DNA of 8,913 bases from Victivallales bacterium (GTDB taxonomy: Bacteria > Verrucomicrobiota > Lentisphaeria > Victivallales > Victivallaceae): positions 1 through 8,913 of the forward strand of contig DAOWBJ010000049.1 of NCBI GenBank assembly GCA_030634125.1, given 5' to 3'. A program made the position numbers and the translations under genes. The notes under the pieces are model-generated. The model was given only the letters and a program-made list of their open reading frames with translations, made no database searches and was not told the origin of the DNA. Position 1 is the stretch's first letter, and every line of letters begins with the position of its first letter. This document shows, one piece after another, positions 1 through 6,098 of this stretch.

Positions 1-456
1 GACGAAACCCGCCCTCTCCTGCAGGGCTCACGCCTGAGCGCCTGGGAATTAAATCAAGCTGGTATTGATGTTACAGCCATTTGCGACAATATGGCGGCAC
101 AGGTAATGAAAGAGGGAAAAATAGATTTAGTAATAGTAGGTTCCGACCGCATAGCCGCCAACGGCGACGCGGCAAACAAAATAGGCACTTACGGAGTAGC
201 GGTTTTAGCAAAGTATCACAATATCCCGTTTTACGTCGCCGCCCCCTACTCTACTTTTGATTTGAGCTTATCTCATGGAGATAAAATCCCCATCGAGCAG
301 CGCGACCCGGAAGAAATCGCCAACGGTTTCGGACGCAGAACCGCCCCGAAGGACATAAACTTTTACAATCCCGCATTCGACGTAACCCCCAACGAATTAA
401 TTACCGGGATTATTACTGAGAAGGGGATATTTCACCCGCCATATATCTTTAAGTAG
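1..456 (+). CDS. mtnA: S-methyl-5-thioribose-1-phosphate isomerase (MtnA), C-terminal part; 5' end outside window
   Basis: The reading frame is open from base 1 (DETRPLLQGSRLSAWEL...) to the TAG at 454-456, giving 151 residues, roughly the last 40-45% of a usual 340-350-residue MtnA. The enzyme isomerises methylthioribose-1-phosphate to methylthioribulose-1-phosphate in the cytosolic methionine salvage pathway. Family signatures seen in order: DETRPLLQG, ICDNMA, VGSDRIAANGDAANKIGTY, PFYVAAPYSTFD and NPAFDVTPNELITGIITEKG. The Asp of GSDR (145-147) matches the position I recall as the catalytic aspartate; the partner cysteine would lie upstream of the window. The family is related to eIF2B alpha/beta/delta subunits, but the isomerase-specific motifs favour MtnA. 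The final Lys and stop (AAGTAG) lie inside the left arm of the repeat at 451-562. miaA converges from the other side. Start and upstream neighbours are not visible. Confidence 0.95.
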   Translation, partial: DETRPLLQGSRLSAWELNQAGIDVTAICDNMAAQVMKEGKIDLVIVGSDRIAANGDAANKIGTYGVAVLAKYHNIPFYVAAPYSTFDLSLSHGDKIPIEQRDPEEIANGFGRRTAPKDINFYNPAFDVTPNELITGIITEKGIFHPPYIFK

Positions 457-562
457 TGCCAGGAGCAGCCTTGCTCCGGCATAAAATGACTTAAATCAGG
501 CTATAATCTTATTTAGTTGTCAAAGATGCCTGTCGCGGTGCAGGCTGCACTCGCGACTACTT
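451..562. repeat. REP/BIME-like imperfect inverted repeat between convergent mtnA and miaA
   Basis: The two arms match when one is reverse-complemented. AAGTAGT (451-457) pairs with ACTACTT (556-562), GCAGCCT (465-471) with AGGCTGC (542-548), GGCAT (478-482) with ATGCC (526-530), TGAC (487-490) with GTCA (519-522), and TAAAT (492-496) with ATTTA (511-515). Each arm is itself a hairpin. On the left TGCC-a-GGAGCA pairs with TGCTCC-GGCA around loop GCCT (457-481, 10 bp, one bulged A). On the right GTCGCG-GTGCA pairs with TGCAC-t-CGCGAC around loop GGC (532-557, 11 bp, one bulged base). Read 5'-3', each unit is GTAG followed by a bulged palindrome, the layout of REP units recognised by REP-associated tyrosine transposases; two inverted units resemble a BIME. 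The TAG stops of mtnA and miaA are in the two GTAG boxes. No T-tract follows either hairpin, so classical rho-independent termination is not supported, although the hairpins may protect the mRNA 3' ends. Family membership is inferred from one copy. Confidence 0.7.
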
Positions 563-1537
563 TAAACCGTGTCTACCATAATCAATGTCTTTAATTTTGA
601 TCTGGGGGTCGGGTAAGTCTTTGCCTGCAAGAAAATCTTCTACTAACCCTTTTCCCTGCTCGAAATCTCCTTCGGGGAGCCAGTGAATAGTGTGCCCTTC
701 CCTTTCCATTTTGCGGAACCAGATGTCTTGACGCTTGGCGAATTGACGGATCTTGATTAATAGCTTGTCGCGCATTTCATTAAAATTTGTTTTGCCTTGC
801 AGATATTCCGCTACATAACGGTATTCCAGTCCTAAAAAGTCTAAGCGTTCCCAGGAAACTCCTGCATTATGGAGTTTTTCTATCTCCTCGATCATTCCCG
901 GTTTGAGCCTTGCGTCTAGCCGGGATTCGATTCTTTGATGAACCGTTTTGCGCGGGAAATATACCCCGAGGATTAATGATTCAAATTTTAAGGGCAAGAC
1001 CTCCGGTATCTTGTCGGGTGCCTGGGCTTTTTCTAATGCTCGTAAAAGTCTGGTTCTGTTATTGTGATCCTTGAGTTGCTCGAATAATTCGGGGTTGGTG
1101 TTTTTCAGTAATTTGTCGAGTTCCTCGACAGTTTTTGTGCGCAGTCCCCGGCGTTTTTCTTCGTCCGGCGGAGCTCCGGGCAGACTGAAGCCTGACAGCA
1201 GGGCATTTAAATACATAGCTGTACCGCCGGAAAGAATCGGCAAATGCCCGGCTTCACAGATTTTTTTAATAGCACAACGCGCGTCGCGGCAAAATTCCAT
1301 CAGATTGTAGGCGTAACACGGATCGGCAATATCAATTAAGTGATAAGGAACGATTTTCCCGTCAATCTGATAGTCGTCAAGGTCTTTCCCAGTGCCGATA
1401 TCCATGCCTCGATAAACCTGCCGCGAATCAACACTGATGATCTCGCCAGTGAAATAATTTGCCAGTTTTATCGCCAATGCGGTCTTGCCGGTAGCAGTAG
1501 GACCGGTTACAACAATAATTTTTGCTGATTCATCCAT
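557..1537 (-). CDS. miaA: tRNA dimethylallyltransferase (MiaA), divergent GLEY-type
   Basis: The product transfers a dimethylallyl group to N6 of A37 in tRNAs that read UNN codons, in the cytosol. The 326 residues begin with a P-loop, TGPTATGKT (residues 11-19). SVDSRQVYRGMDIGTGK follows, with Asp37 at the usual catalytic-base position, then PYHLIDIADP (64-73), SGGTAMYL (103-110), NRTRLLRALE (160-169) and a C-terminal IRQFAKRQDIWFRKM block (263-277). The usual GYKE/GYREL motif is replaced by LGLEYRY (235-241), a form I associate with the second MiaA copy of Bacteroidetes-like genomes, so substrate details may differ from E. coli MiaA. The length is slightly above the usual 300-315 because of a C-terminal tail. 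The ATG at 1535-1537 is the first Met before the P-loop. It has no clear Shine-Dalgarno (GATAGACG lies about 8 bp upstream). The gene diverges from lpxC and converges on mtnA. Confidence 0.93.
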   Translation of the reverse strand: MDESAKIIVVTGPTATGKTALAIKLANYFTGEIISVDSRQVYRGMDIGTGKDLDDYQIDGKIVPYHLIDIADPCYAYNLMEFCRDARCAIKKICEAGHLPILSGGTAMYLNALLSGFSLPGAPPDEEKRRGLRTKTVEELDKLLKNTNPELFEQLKDHNNRTRLLRALEKAQAPDKIPEVLPLKFESLILGVYFPRKTVHQRIESRLDARLKPGMIEEIEKLHNAGVSWERLDFLGLEYRYVAEYLQGKTNFNEMRDKLLIKIRQFAKRQDIWFRKMEREGHTIHWLPEGDFEQGKGLVEDFLAGKDLPDPQIKIKDIDYGRHGLK

Positions 1538-1632
1538 ATTTTTTCGTCTATCAGTTTTAAATTTAAATAACTGCGTTATATTAAAAAGATTATATTAATT
1601 TTAATAACATAACTTATTTTAGCGTTTTTTAT
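1538..1632. promoter_or_regulatory. AT-rich divergent promoter region between miaA and lpxC
   Basis: This 95-bp gap is almost entirely A/T and must hold the start signals of both divergent genes. On the minus strand a perfect TATAAT lies at 1589-1594, about 50 bp before the miaA start. No good -35 hexamer is found at 16-18 bp; the best is ATAAGT- or TAAGTT-like. On the plus strand TATATT occurs at 1577-1582 and 1591-1596, also without a convincing -35. Neither gene has a clear ribosome binding site next to its start. Calling the gap a promoter region rests mainly on gene orientation. Confidence 0.4.
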
Positions 1633-2463
1633 ATGCCAAAACAACGAACTTTTGAAAAAACTGCGACATTATCCGGAATCGCACTTCACACCGGAGCCCG
1701 GGCAACCCTAAAACTATCACCCGCAGAAGTAAATACCGGAATAACTTTCCGGCGTGTTGACTTGCCCGGCAAGCCGGAAGTCAAAGCCCTGGCTCCTAAC
1801 GTCATCGACGCGCGGCGCGGAACCACTATCGGCAACGCAAACGCTGTCGTTTATACAGTTGAACACATCATGTCCGCTTTGCATGTCTCCAATATTGACA
1901 ATGCCCTGATTGACATGGATGGACCGGAACCACCTATTGAAGACGGCAGCGCTTTGCCGTTTCTGGAAATAGTGCTGGAAGCGGGCAGCGTTGAACAGGA
2001 TGCCGAAGCGAAAATCTGGACAGCAAAAGAACCTATACATATTGAAGGCAAAGGTACTCAATTAGTAATTACACCAAGCGACAAATTAAAAATATCCTGT
2101 GTAACTTCTTTCGTTGGCTGTCCGATTGAAACCCAATATCTGGAAGTTGATATAACACCTGAAATTTACCGCAAGGAAATTTGTTCCGCCAGAACCTTTG
2201 TCAATTACCGGGATCTTCAGCAATTAATAACAATGGGTCTGGTCAAAGGCGGAAGTCTGGACAGCGCCGCGATTATTCATGACGGCGCTATCATCTGTAA
2301 AGATGAGTTAAGATTTGAAAATGAAATTGTTCGACACAAGATTCTCGATCTGATCGGGGACATCTATCTGTGCGGACAACGAGTTAAAGCCAATATCATC
2401 GCTATCAAGCCGGGACATTATTTCAACGTTCAGTTGGCTCTGGCAATGTTAAAACAAATATAA
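1633..2463 (+). CDS. lpxC: UDP-3-O-acyl-N-acetylglucosamine deacetylase (LpxC)
   Basis: LpxC is the zinc-dependent, committing step of lipid A synthesis. It removes the acetyl group from UDP-3-O-acyl-GlcNAc in the cytosol and so indicates an LPS-type outer membrane. The 276 residues are a little shorter than E. coli LpxC (305). The zinc ligands are visible: His78 in TVEHIMSAL, and His235 and Asp239 in VRHKILD. The catalytic Glu77, Asp243 (IGD) and His262 (KPGHYFN) are also in place. GPEPPIEDGSALPF (97-110), SARTF (185-189) and GLVKGGSLDSA (202-212) are further family blocks. The start at 1633 precedes the conserved TLSGIALHTG and leaves a normal N-terminus, but no Shine-Dalgarno precedes it (AGCGTTTTTTAT). 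A FabZ-type gene follows 16 bp downstream, probably cotranscribed. Many Bacteroidetes-like bacteria instead fuse LpxC to FabZ; here they are separate. Confidence 0.97.
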   Translation: MPKQRTFEKTATLSGIALHTGARATLKLSPAEVNTGITFRRVDLPGKPEVKALAPNVIDARRGTTIGNANAVVYTVEHIMSALHVSNIDNALIDMDGPEPPIEDGSALPFLEIVLEAGSVEQDAEAKIWTAKEPIHIEGKGTQLVITPSDKLKISCVTSFVGCPIETQYLEVDITPEIYRKEICSARTFVNYRDLQQLITMGLVKGGSLDSAAIIHDGAIICKDELRFENEIVRHKILDLIGDIYLCGQRVKANIIAIKPGHYFNVQLALAMLKQI

Positions 2464-2479
2464 AATCGGGGATATAATC

Positions 2480-3394
2480 ATGAGCATTATCAGTTTGAAT
2501 AAAATCAAAGAAATCATTCCACAGCGCTATCCAATGCTGATGCTGGATCGCGCGAAGAAAGAAAGCGACACAAAGTACGTCGGTGTTAAAAACGTCACGA
2601 TCAATGAAAATGTTTTTAACGGACATTTTCCCGGACATCCAATCGTACCTGGTGTTTTGCAGGTCGAAGCCATGAAACAGCTCGCGCAAATCGCGGTCGC
2701 GGATAAACTCGATCCCGGCGGCGAAAATGACATTTATATGCGTGTTGTGGAAAAAGTTAAATTCCGCAAACCGAACAATCCCGGCGACCGTATGATGATT
2801 GAAGCTGAAATTCTTGAAATCAAAGATGGTGAAGCTGTGGTTTCATGTAAAATAACAAATAATTCCGGCCTTAGCTGTCAGGCTAAAATAACTTTGGCGG
2901 TACGTCCGAAAACACATCCGGAAACCATGCCGAAACTGTTTACGGAATTTGACAAACACGCGGACACTCCAAGTGATGTAAATGAAATTATGACAAAAAT
3001 TCCGCACCGTTCTCCTTTTCTGTTGATTGACAACATCGTCAACTACGGAAACGGCACAATCTGCGCAATCAAAAATGTTTCTCAAAATGAAGAAATATTT
3101 GCAAATTGTCCTGATGACTATGCTGTATTGCCATCCTCTCTCCAATGCGAAATAGCTGCTCAATCAGGCTGCGTATCAGTACTCTCCACCCCTGAAAACA
3201 AGGGCAAAATAGGCTATTTCATGTCAATCGAACGCGCCGAAGTCTTAGCACCGATTTTTCCCGGCGACCAAATTGTTTGCGATATGACTATCCATCCTGG
3301 CTCATCACGTTTCGGAAAAGGACACGGCACAATCAGTGTTGACGGCAAAGTCGTATTCAAAATACAATTAATGTTCGCTATTGTTGACGCCTAA
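2480..3394 (+). CDS. fabZ: Tandem-hotdog 3-hydroxyacyl-ACP dehydratase: active FabZ domain fused to a FabZ-like domain lacking the catalytic His
   Basis: FabZ dehydrates (3R)-hydroxyacyl-ACP in fatty acid elongation and competes with lipid A synthesis for hydroxyacyl chains. This protein has 304 residues, twice the usual 140-160. Domain 1 (about 1-145) is canonical: IIPQRYPMLMLDRA, then FNGHFPGHPIVPGVLQVEAM with catalytic His49 and Glu63, then FRKPNNPGDRM. Domain 2 (about 165-304) repeats the layout: KIPHRSPFLLIDNIV (173-187), then FANCPDDYAVLPSSLQCEIAAQSG, then LAPIFPGDQIVCD. Asn209 aligns with the catalytic His, one residue is inserted, and Glu224 remains. Domain 2 is therefore probably inactive or altered, perhaps structural, since the two hotdogs could form an intramolecular pair mimicking the FabZ dimer (inference). 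The ATG at 2480 has a GGGGA Shine-Dalgarno 7 bp upstream (2468-2472). It lies 16 bp after lpxC, suggesting joint transcription, and converges on pal with 25 bp between them. Confidence 0.9.
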   Translation: MSIISLNKIKEIIPQRYPMLMLDRAKKESDTKYVGVKNVTINENVFNGHFPGHPIVPGVLQVEAMKQLAQIAVADKLDPGGENDIYMRVVEKVKFRKPNNPGDRMMIEAEILEIKDGEAVVSCKITNNSGLSCQAKITLAVRPKTHPETMPKLFTEFDKHADTPSDVNEIMTKIPHRSPFLLIDNIVNYGNGTICAIKNVSQNEEIFANCPDDYAVLPSSLQCEIAAQSGCVSVLSTPENKGKIGYFMSIERAEVLAPIFPGDQIVCDMTIHPGSSRFGKGHGTISVDGKVVFKIQLMFAIVDA

Positions 3395-3400
3395 GCCAGT

Positions 3401-3421
3401 AAAAAATGAAAACTATTTTTT
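3401..3421. terminator. Possible weak bidirectional terminator between fabZ and pal
   Basis: AAAAAAT (3401-3407) and ATTTTTT (3415-3421) can pair as a 7-bp stem around GAAAACT. The run of Ts on either strand would serve both convergent genes. The stem is entirely A/T and therefore weak, and it overlaps the pal stop codon. Only its placement supports the call. Confidence 0.25.
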
Positions 3422-3980
3422 ATCTCATGCGCGCTAAAATCAGTTCGGCGCGACGGTTTTTTGCGTGCGCGGTTTCATGATCTTCCTTGTGCGCTAAGCG
3501 ATCTTCTCCGTAACTTATAGTTTTAATACGGGCTGTGCTTATTCCAGAGTTTGTCAGGTAATCCTTTGCCGCAATAGAACGGCGTTCACCTAAAGCACGA
3601 TTATATTCCGCGGAACCGTTTTCGTCACAATGTCCTTCAATGATTAAACCAAACATTTTATTTTCTTTTAAATATTTAGCGACCTGCTGGAGCTTATGAC
3701 GTTCAGACAATCCAATAACGCTGCGGTCATACGCAAAATAAATTGTCGGGAAAGTAATACTTTTAACCGGCTGCCAGCCGTCTTTCGCAGCTCCAGCCAT
3801 AGAATCTACTTTAATACTATCTGTCCATTTTGTAACGGCACCATCTTCAAGTTCCGTTTTCAGGACTGGAATGGGTTCGGCATGTTTTTCAGGAATTTTA
3901 CTATCAAACCAACTACATCCGCTTCCCGCGACTAATATTCCCGCGAGTAAAGAAATAGTTAAAATTTTGTTTAATTTCAT
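3420..3980 (-). CDS. pal: Pal-like OmpA-domain outer-membrane lipoprotein
   Basis: Pal anchors the outer membrane to peptidoglycan and partners TolB. The start chosen is the ATG at 3978-3980, not the ATG five codons upstream (3993-3995): GGAGG (3989-3993) lies 8 bp before it and would be internal to the longer form. The 186-residue product starts MKLNKILTISLLAGILVAGSGC, a lipoprotein signal with the acylated residue at Cys22. The -3 residue is Gly, so the lipobox is not ideal. After a linker (about 23-75), the OmpA/Pal domain runs from ITFPTIYFAYDRSVI through IEGHCDENGSAEYNRALGERRS to the ISYGEDRLA and AKNRRAEL blocks. Asp119 and Arg134 have the 15-residue spacing of the diaminopimelate-binding Asp/Arg of OmpA domains. 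The gene stands alone; no tol genes are nearby. It is placed as Pal rather than another OmpA-domain lipoprotein from the GHCDE...EYN.ALGERR style. Confidence 0.9.
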   Translation of the reverse strand: MKLNKILTISLLAGILVAGSGCSWFDSKIPEKHAEPIPVLKTELEDGAVTKWTDSIKVDSMAGAAKDGWQPVKSITFPTIYFAYDRSVIGLSERHKLQQVAKYLKENKMFGLIIEGHCDENGSAEYNRALGERRSIAAKDYLTNSGISTARIKTISYGEDRLAHKEDHETAHAKNRRAELILARMR

Positions 3981-4044
3981 GCCAAGTTCCTCCATTTTTG
4001 TTTTTTATGTGATTATTTTGTGAAAGTTACAAACTTATTTATAC

Positions 4045-4073
4045 AATTTAATGTTGATTATTGCCTTTGTCAA
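4045..4073 (-). promoter_or_regulatory. sigma70-like promoter for pal
   Basis: Read on the minus strand, a consensus -35 TTGACA (4073-4068) is followed after exactly 17 bp by TAAATT (4050-4045), which matches TATAAT at four of six positions. Transcription would start near 4038, giving a leader of about 58 bases with the GGAGG site before pal. It interleaves with the ilvE promoter on the other strand. Confidence 0.6.
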
Positions 4074-4082
4074 AGTTATAGT
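4054..4082 (+). promoter_or_regulatory. sigma70-like promoter for the ilvE-panC-hisD-hisC operon
   Basis: TTGATT (4054-4059; four of six matches to TTGACA) and TATAGT (4077-4082; five of six matches to TATAAT) are separated by 17 bp. The predicted start near 4089 gives an untranslated leader of about 128 bases before ilvE. The site lies within the same ~40 bp as the pal promoter, so polymerase cannot occupy both at once. Confidence 0.5.
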
Positions 4083-4150
4083 AAAATACTTTGGATTAAA
4101 AATTGATTTTTTTAATATATTTAACAAAAAAATAGTTTTTATCCGGACTC

Positions 4151-4179
4151 GGCTGATAACTTTGTCGATTTTTTCAGCC
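4151..4179 (+). promoter_or_regulatory. Leader hairpin upstream of ilvE
   Basis: GGCTGA (4151-4156) and TCAGCC (4174-4179) can form a 6-bp stem around a 17-base, T-rich loop. It is located in the predicted ilvE leader, about 37 bases before the start codon. No run of Ts follows it, and no leader peptide rich in Ile, Val, Leu or His codons precedes it, so attenuation is not demonstrated. It may be a chance pairing. Confidence 0.25.
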
Positions 4180-4216
4180 ATGTTCGAAAAAACTAATATA
4201 AATAAAGGTGTAGAAA

Positions 4217-5224
4217 ATGAACATTGAATGGGACAAACTCGGGTTTAAGTTTTTGCCGGCACGTTCGAACATACGTTTTTCGTATGAAAACGGCGAGTGG
4301 AATGACGGGAAATTACATACCAGCAATGAAATAAATCTATCAATCGCGGCGAACTGCATGCATTACGGGCAGGCGGCTTTTGAAGGACTCAAGGCATTTT
4401 GCTGCAAAGACGGGAAAGTCAGAATTTTTCGCCCCCGCGAAAACGCCCGGCGTTTGAATTCAACTATTGACTACCTTATGATGCCGCACTTTCCGGAAGA
4501 TAGATTTGTTGAAGCGGTAAAGGAAGTGGTTAAAGATAATATTGACTATGTTCCGCCATACGGAACAGGCGGGTCTTTATATATTCGTCCTGTTATCGTC
4601 GGAACAACTCCGCAAATAGGTATTTCCGCCGCGACTGAATACCAGTTAATCATCATGGTTATGCCGGTAGGCTCATATTATAAAGGCGGCATCAAGCCGG
4701 TCAAAGCTATGATACACGACGAAGTTGACCGTGCCGCGCCGCGGGGAACCGGACATATTAAAGTCGCCGGTAATTATGCCGCCAGCTTATACCCGACCAG
4801 TCTCGCCAAAAAAGCAGGCTGCGCGGTTATGTTGTTTCTGGATTCTAAAACTCATGAATTCATAGAGGAATTCGGCAGCAGCAATTTTTTTGCTATAACT
4901 CAAGACGGAAAATATGTAACACCTGAATCAGCTTCTATCCTGCCAAGCATCACAAACAAGTCGTTGATTCAGATTGCGGAGGATTTAGATATCAAGGTTG
5001 AATGCCGGGCGGTTTCTAAAACTGAACTGGAAACTTTTGCCGAAGTTGGCGCCTGCGGTACTGCCGTAATCATAACTCCGATAAGTGAAATCATTCATCA
5101 TGATAAAGTTTATAAATACGATCAGGAAAATATTGGTCCGGTTTCTAAAAAACTTTACGACAGAATGACTGGTATTCAATACGGCAGAATTGCCGATGAA
5201 CATAATTGGATGATGGAGCTTTAA
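4217..5224 (+). CDS. ilvE: Branched-chain amino acid aminotransferase (IlvE), fold-type IV PLP enzyme
   Basis: The product catalyses the last step of valine, leucine and isoleucine synthesis, exchanging the amino group of glutamate with the 2-keto acids. The 335 residues match the larger BCAT form (about 330-360). Motifs in order: MHYGQAAFEGLKAF (48-61), IFRPRENARRLN (70-81), GSLYIRPVIVGT (119-130), RGTGHIKVAGNYAASLYP (176-193), EFIEEFGSSNFF (214-225) and ACGTAVIITPI near the C-terminus. Lys182 in HIKVAGNYA is the PLP-binding lysine, and Glu218 before FGSSN is the usual pyridine-nitrogen contact. D-amino acid aminotransferase and aminodeoxychorismate lyase are shorter and lack the KVAGNYA form. 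The ATG at 4217 has an AAAGGTG Shine-Dalgarno (4204-4210) 6 bp upstream. Its TAA shares one base with the ATG of panC, so translation is probably coupled. First gene of a four-gene operon. Confidence 0.95.
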   Translation: MNIEWDKLGFKFLPARSNIRFSYENGEWNDGKLHTSNEINLSIAANCMHYGQAAFEGLKAFCCKDGKVRIFRPRENARRLNSTIDYLMMPHFPEDRFVEAVKEVVKDNIDYVPPYGTGGSLYIRPVIVGTTPQIGISAATEYQLIIMVMPVGSYYKGGIKPVKAMIHDEVDRAAPRGTGHIKVAGNYAASLYPTSLAKKAGCAVMLFLDSKTHEFIEEFGSSNFFAITQDGKYVTPESASILPSITNKSLIQIAEDLDIKVECRAVSKTELETFAEVGACGTAVIITPISEIIHHDKVYKYDQENIGPVSKKLYDRMTGIQYGRIADEHNWMMEL

Positions 5225-6075
5225 TGAAAATTATTAAGAAAATAAGCGACATGCAGGAATTTTCACGTCAGGCGCGCCTGGACGGGAAAAGAATTGGTGT
5301 GGTTCCGACTATGGGATTTCTGCATAGTGGTCATACTTCGCTTATTGACCGCGCCAGGGCGGAAGCTGACGTCTTGATTGTAACATTATTTGTCAATCCG
5401 GCACAGTTTGCTCCGAACGAGGATTTGGATACTTACCCCAAAGATTTTAAGCGTGACCGCGAACTTTGTGAGGCTCACGGAGCCGATGTGCTTTTCGCGC
5501 CGACGCCGGATGAAATGTATTATCCTGATCAAAGCGTCTGGATTAATGAAGAAAAGTTATCGCAGAAACTATGCGGTGCCGGCAGGCCGGTATTTTTCCG
5601 CGGCGTTTGCACGGTTGTCGCCAAATTATTCAATATAACATTGCCTGACTTCGCGGTTTTTGGTCAAAAAGACGCGCAGCAGGCATTGATTATCAAGCGC
5701 ATGGTGCGGGATTTGAATTTCCCGGTGGAAATCATTATAGGGTCGCTAGTGCGTGAAGCTAACGGCATGGCAATGAGTTCACGCAATCGTTATTTGGATA
5801 ATGAGCAACGCCGAAACGCTTTAGCTATTTCTGAGGCACTGCATCAGGTTGAAAAGGATATTGTGACGTTTCACATTCACAATAAAGAAAAAATAATGAT
5901 AGCCATATCAAAGCAAATTAGCAGTGCTGGCGGTGAAGTTGATTATGTATCGATTTATGACGCTGAAACTCTGGATGATATTTCAGATAAGAGCAAAAGA
6001 ATACTTATAGCTTGTGCCGCGACTTTCGGCAAAGCTAGATTAATAGATAATGTTGTGCTTGACCTTAACAATTAA
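5224..6075 (+). CDS. panC: Pantothenate synthetase (pantoate-beta-alanine ligase, PanC)
   Basis: PanC joins pantoate and beta-alanine with ATP, via pantoyl-adenylate, to make pantothenate for coenzyme A. The start is the ATG at 5224, which overlaps the ilvE stop as TAATG; GGAG at 5215-5218 lies 5 bp upstream. A TTG at 5206 in the same frame is less likely. The 283 residues match the family. The nucleotidyltransferase HIGH-type motif is HSGH (34-37) in VPTMGFLHSGH. FVNPAQFAPNEDLDTYP (56-72), FRGVCTVVAKLFN (125-137), PDFAVFGQKDAQQ (141-153) and the KMSKS-like region MSSRN (184-188) in REANGMAMSSRN follow. The usual RPGHFRGV reads RPVFFRGV, a mild variation. Pantoate is made from 2-ketoisovalerate, the same keto acid that IlvE turns into valine, which gives the coupling with ilvE a metabolic rationale. 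panB, panE and panD are not in the window. Confidence 0.96.
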   Translation: MKIIKKISDMQEFSRQARLDGKRIGVVPTMGFLHSGHTSLIDRARAEADVLIVTLFVNPAQFAPNEDLDTYPKDFKRDRELCEAHGADVLFAPTPDEMYYPDQSVWINEEKLSQKLCGAGRPVFFRGVCTVVAKLFNITLPDFAVFGQKDAQQALIIKRMVRDLNFPVEIIIGSLVREANGMAMSSRNRYLDNEQRRNALAISEALHQVEKDIVTFHIHNKEKIMIAISKQISSAGGEVDYVSIYDAETLDDISDKSKRILIACAATFGKARLIDNVVLDLNN

Positions 6076-6098
6076 GTACTTTATACGGAGGAAGGACG

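Noticed and set aside
457..481. Rho-independent terminator for mtnA
   Set aside because: The hairpin is strong but no T-tract follows it on either strand; it is better explained as one arm of the inverted repeat.
1717..2061. Long minus-strand open frame inside lpxC, and similar antisense frames in fabZ, ilvE, hisD and hisC
   Set aside because: They are antisense shadows of clearly recognised genes, with no family resemblance or start signals.
3981..3995. Longer pal start with MEELG- prefix
   Set aside because: Its codons are the GGAGG Shine-Dalgarno of the internal ATG, and the signal peptide begins properly at that internal Met.
4180..4227. Short upstream frame (MFEKTNINKGVENEH) overlapping the ilvE start, considered as a leader peptide
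   Set aside because: No ribosome binding site and no run of Ile, Val, Leu or His codons that would suit attenuation.
5206..5223. TTG start for panC six codons upstream
   Set aside because: The ATG overlapping the ilvE stop has GGAG at good spacing and gives the usual N-terminus.
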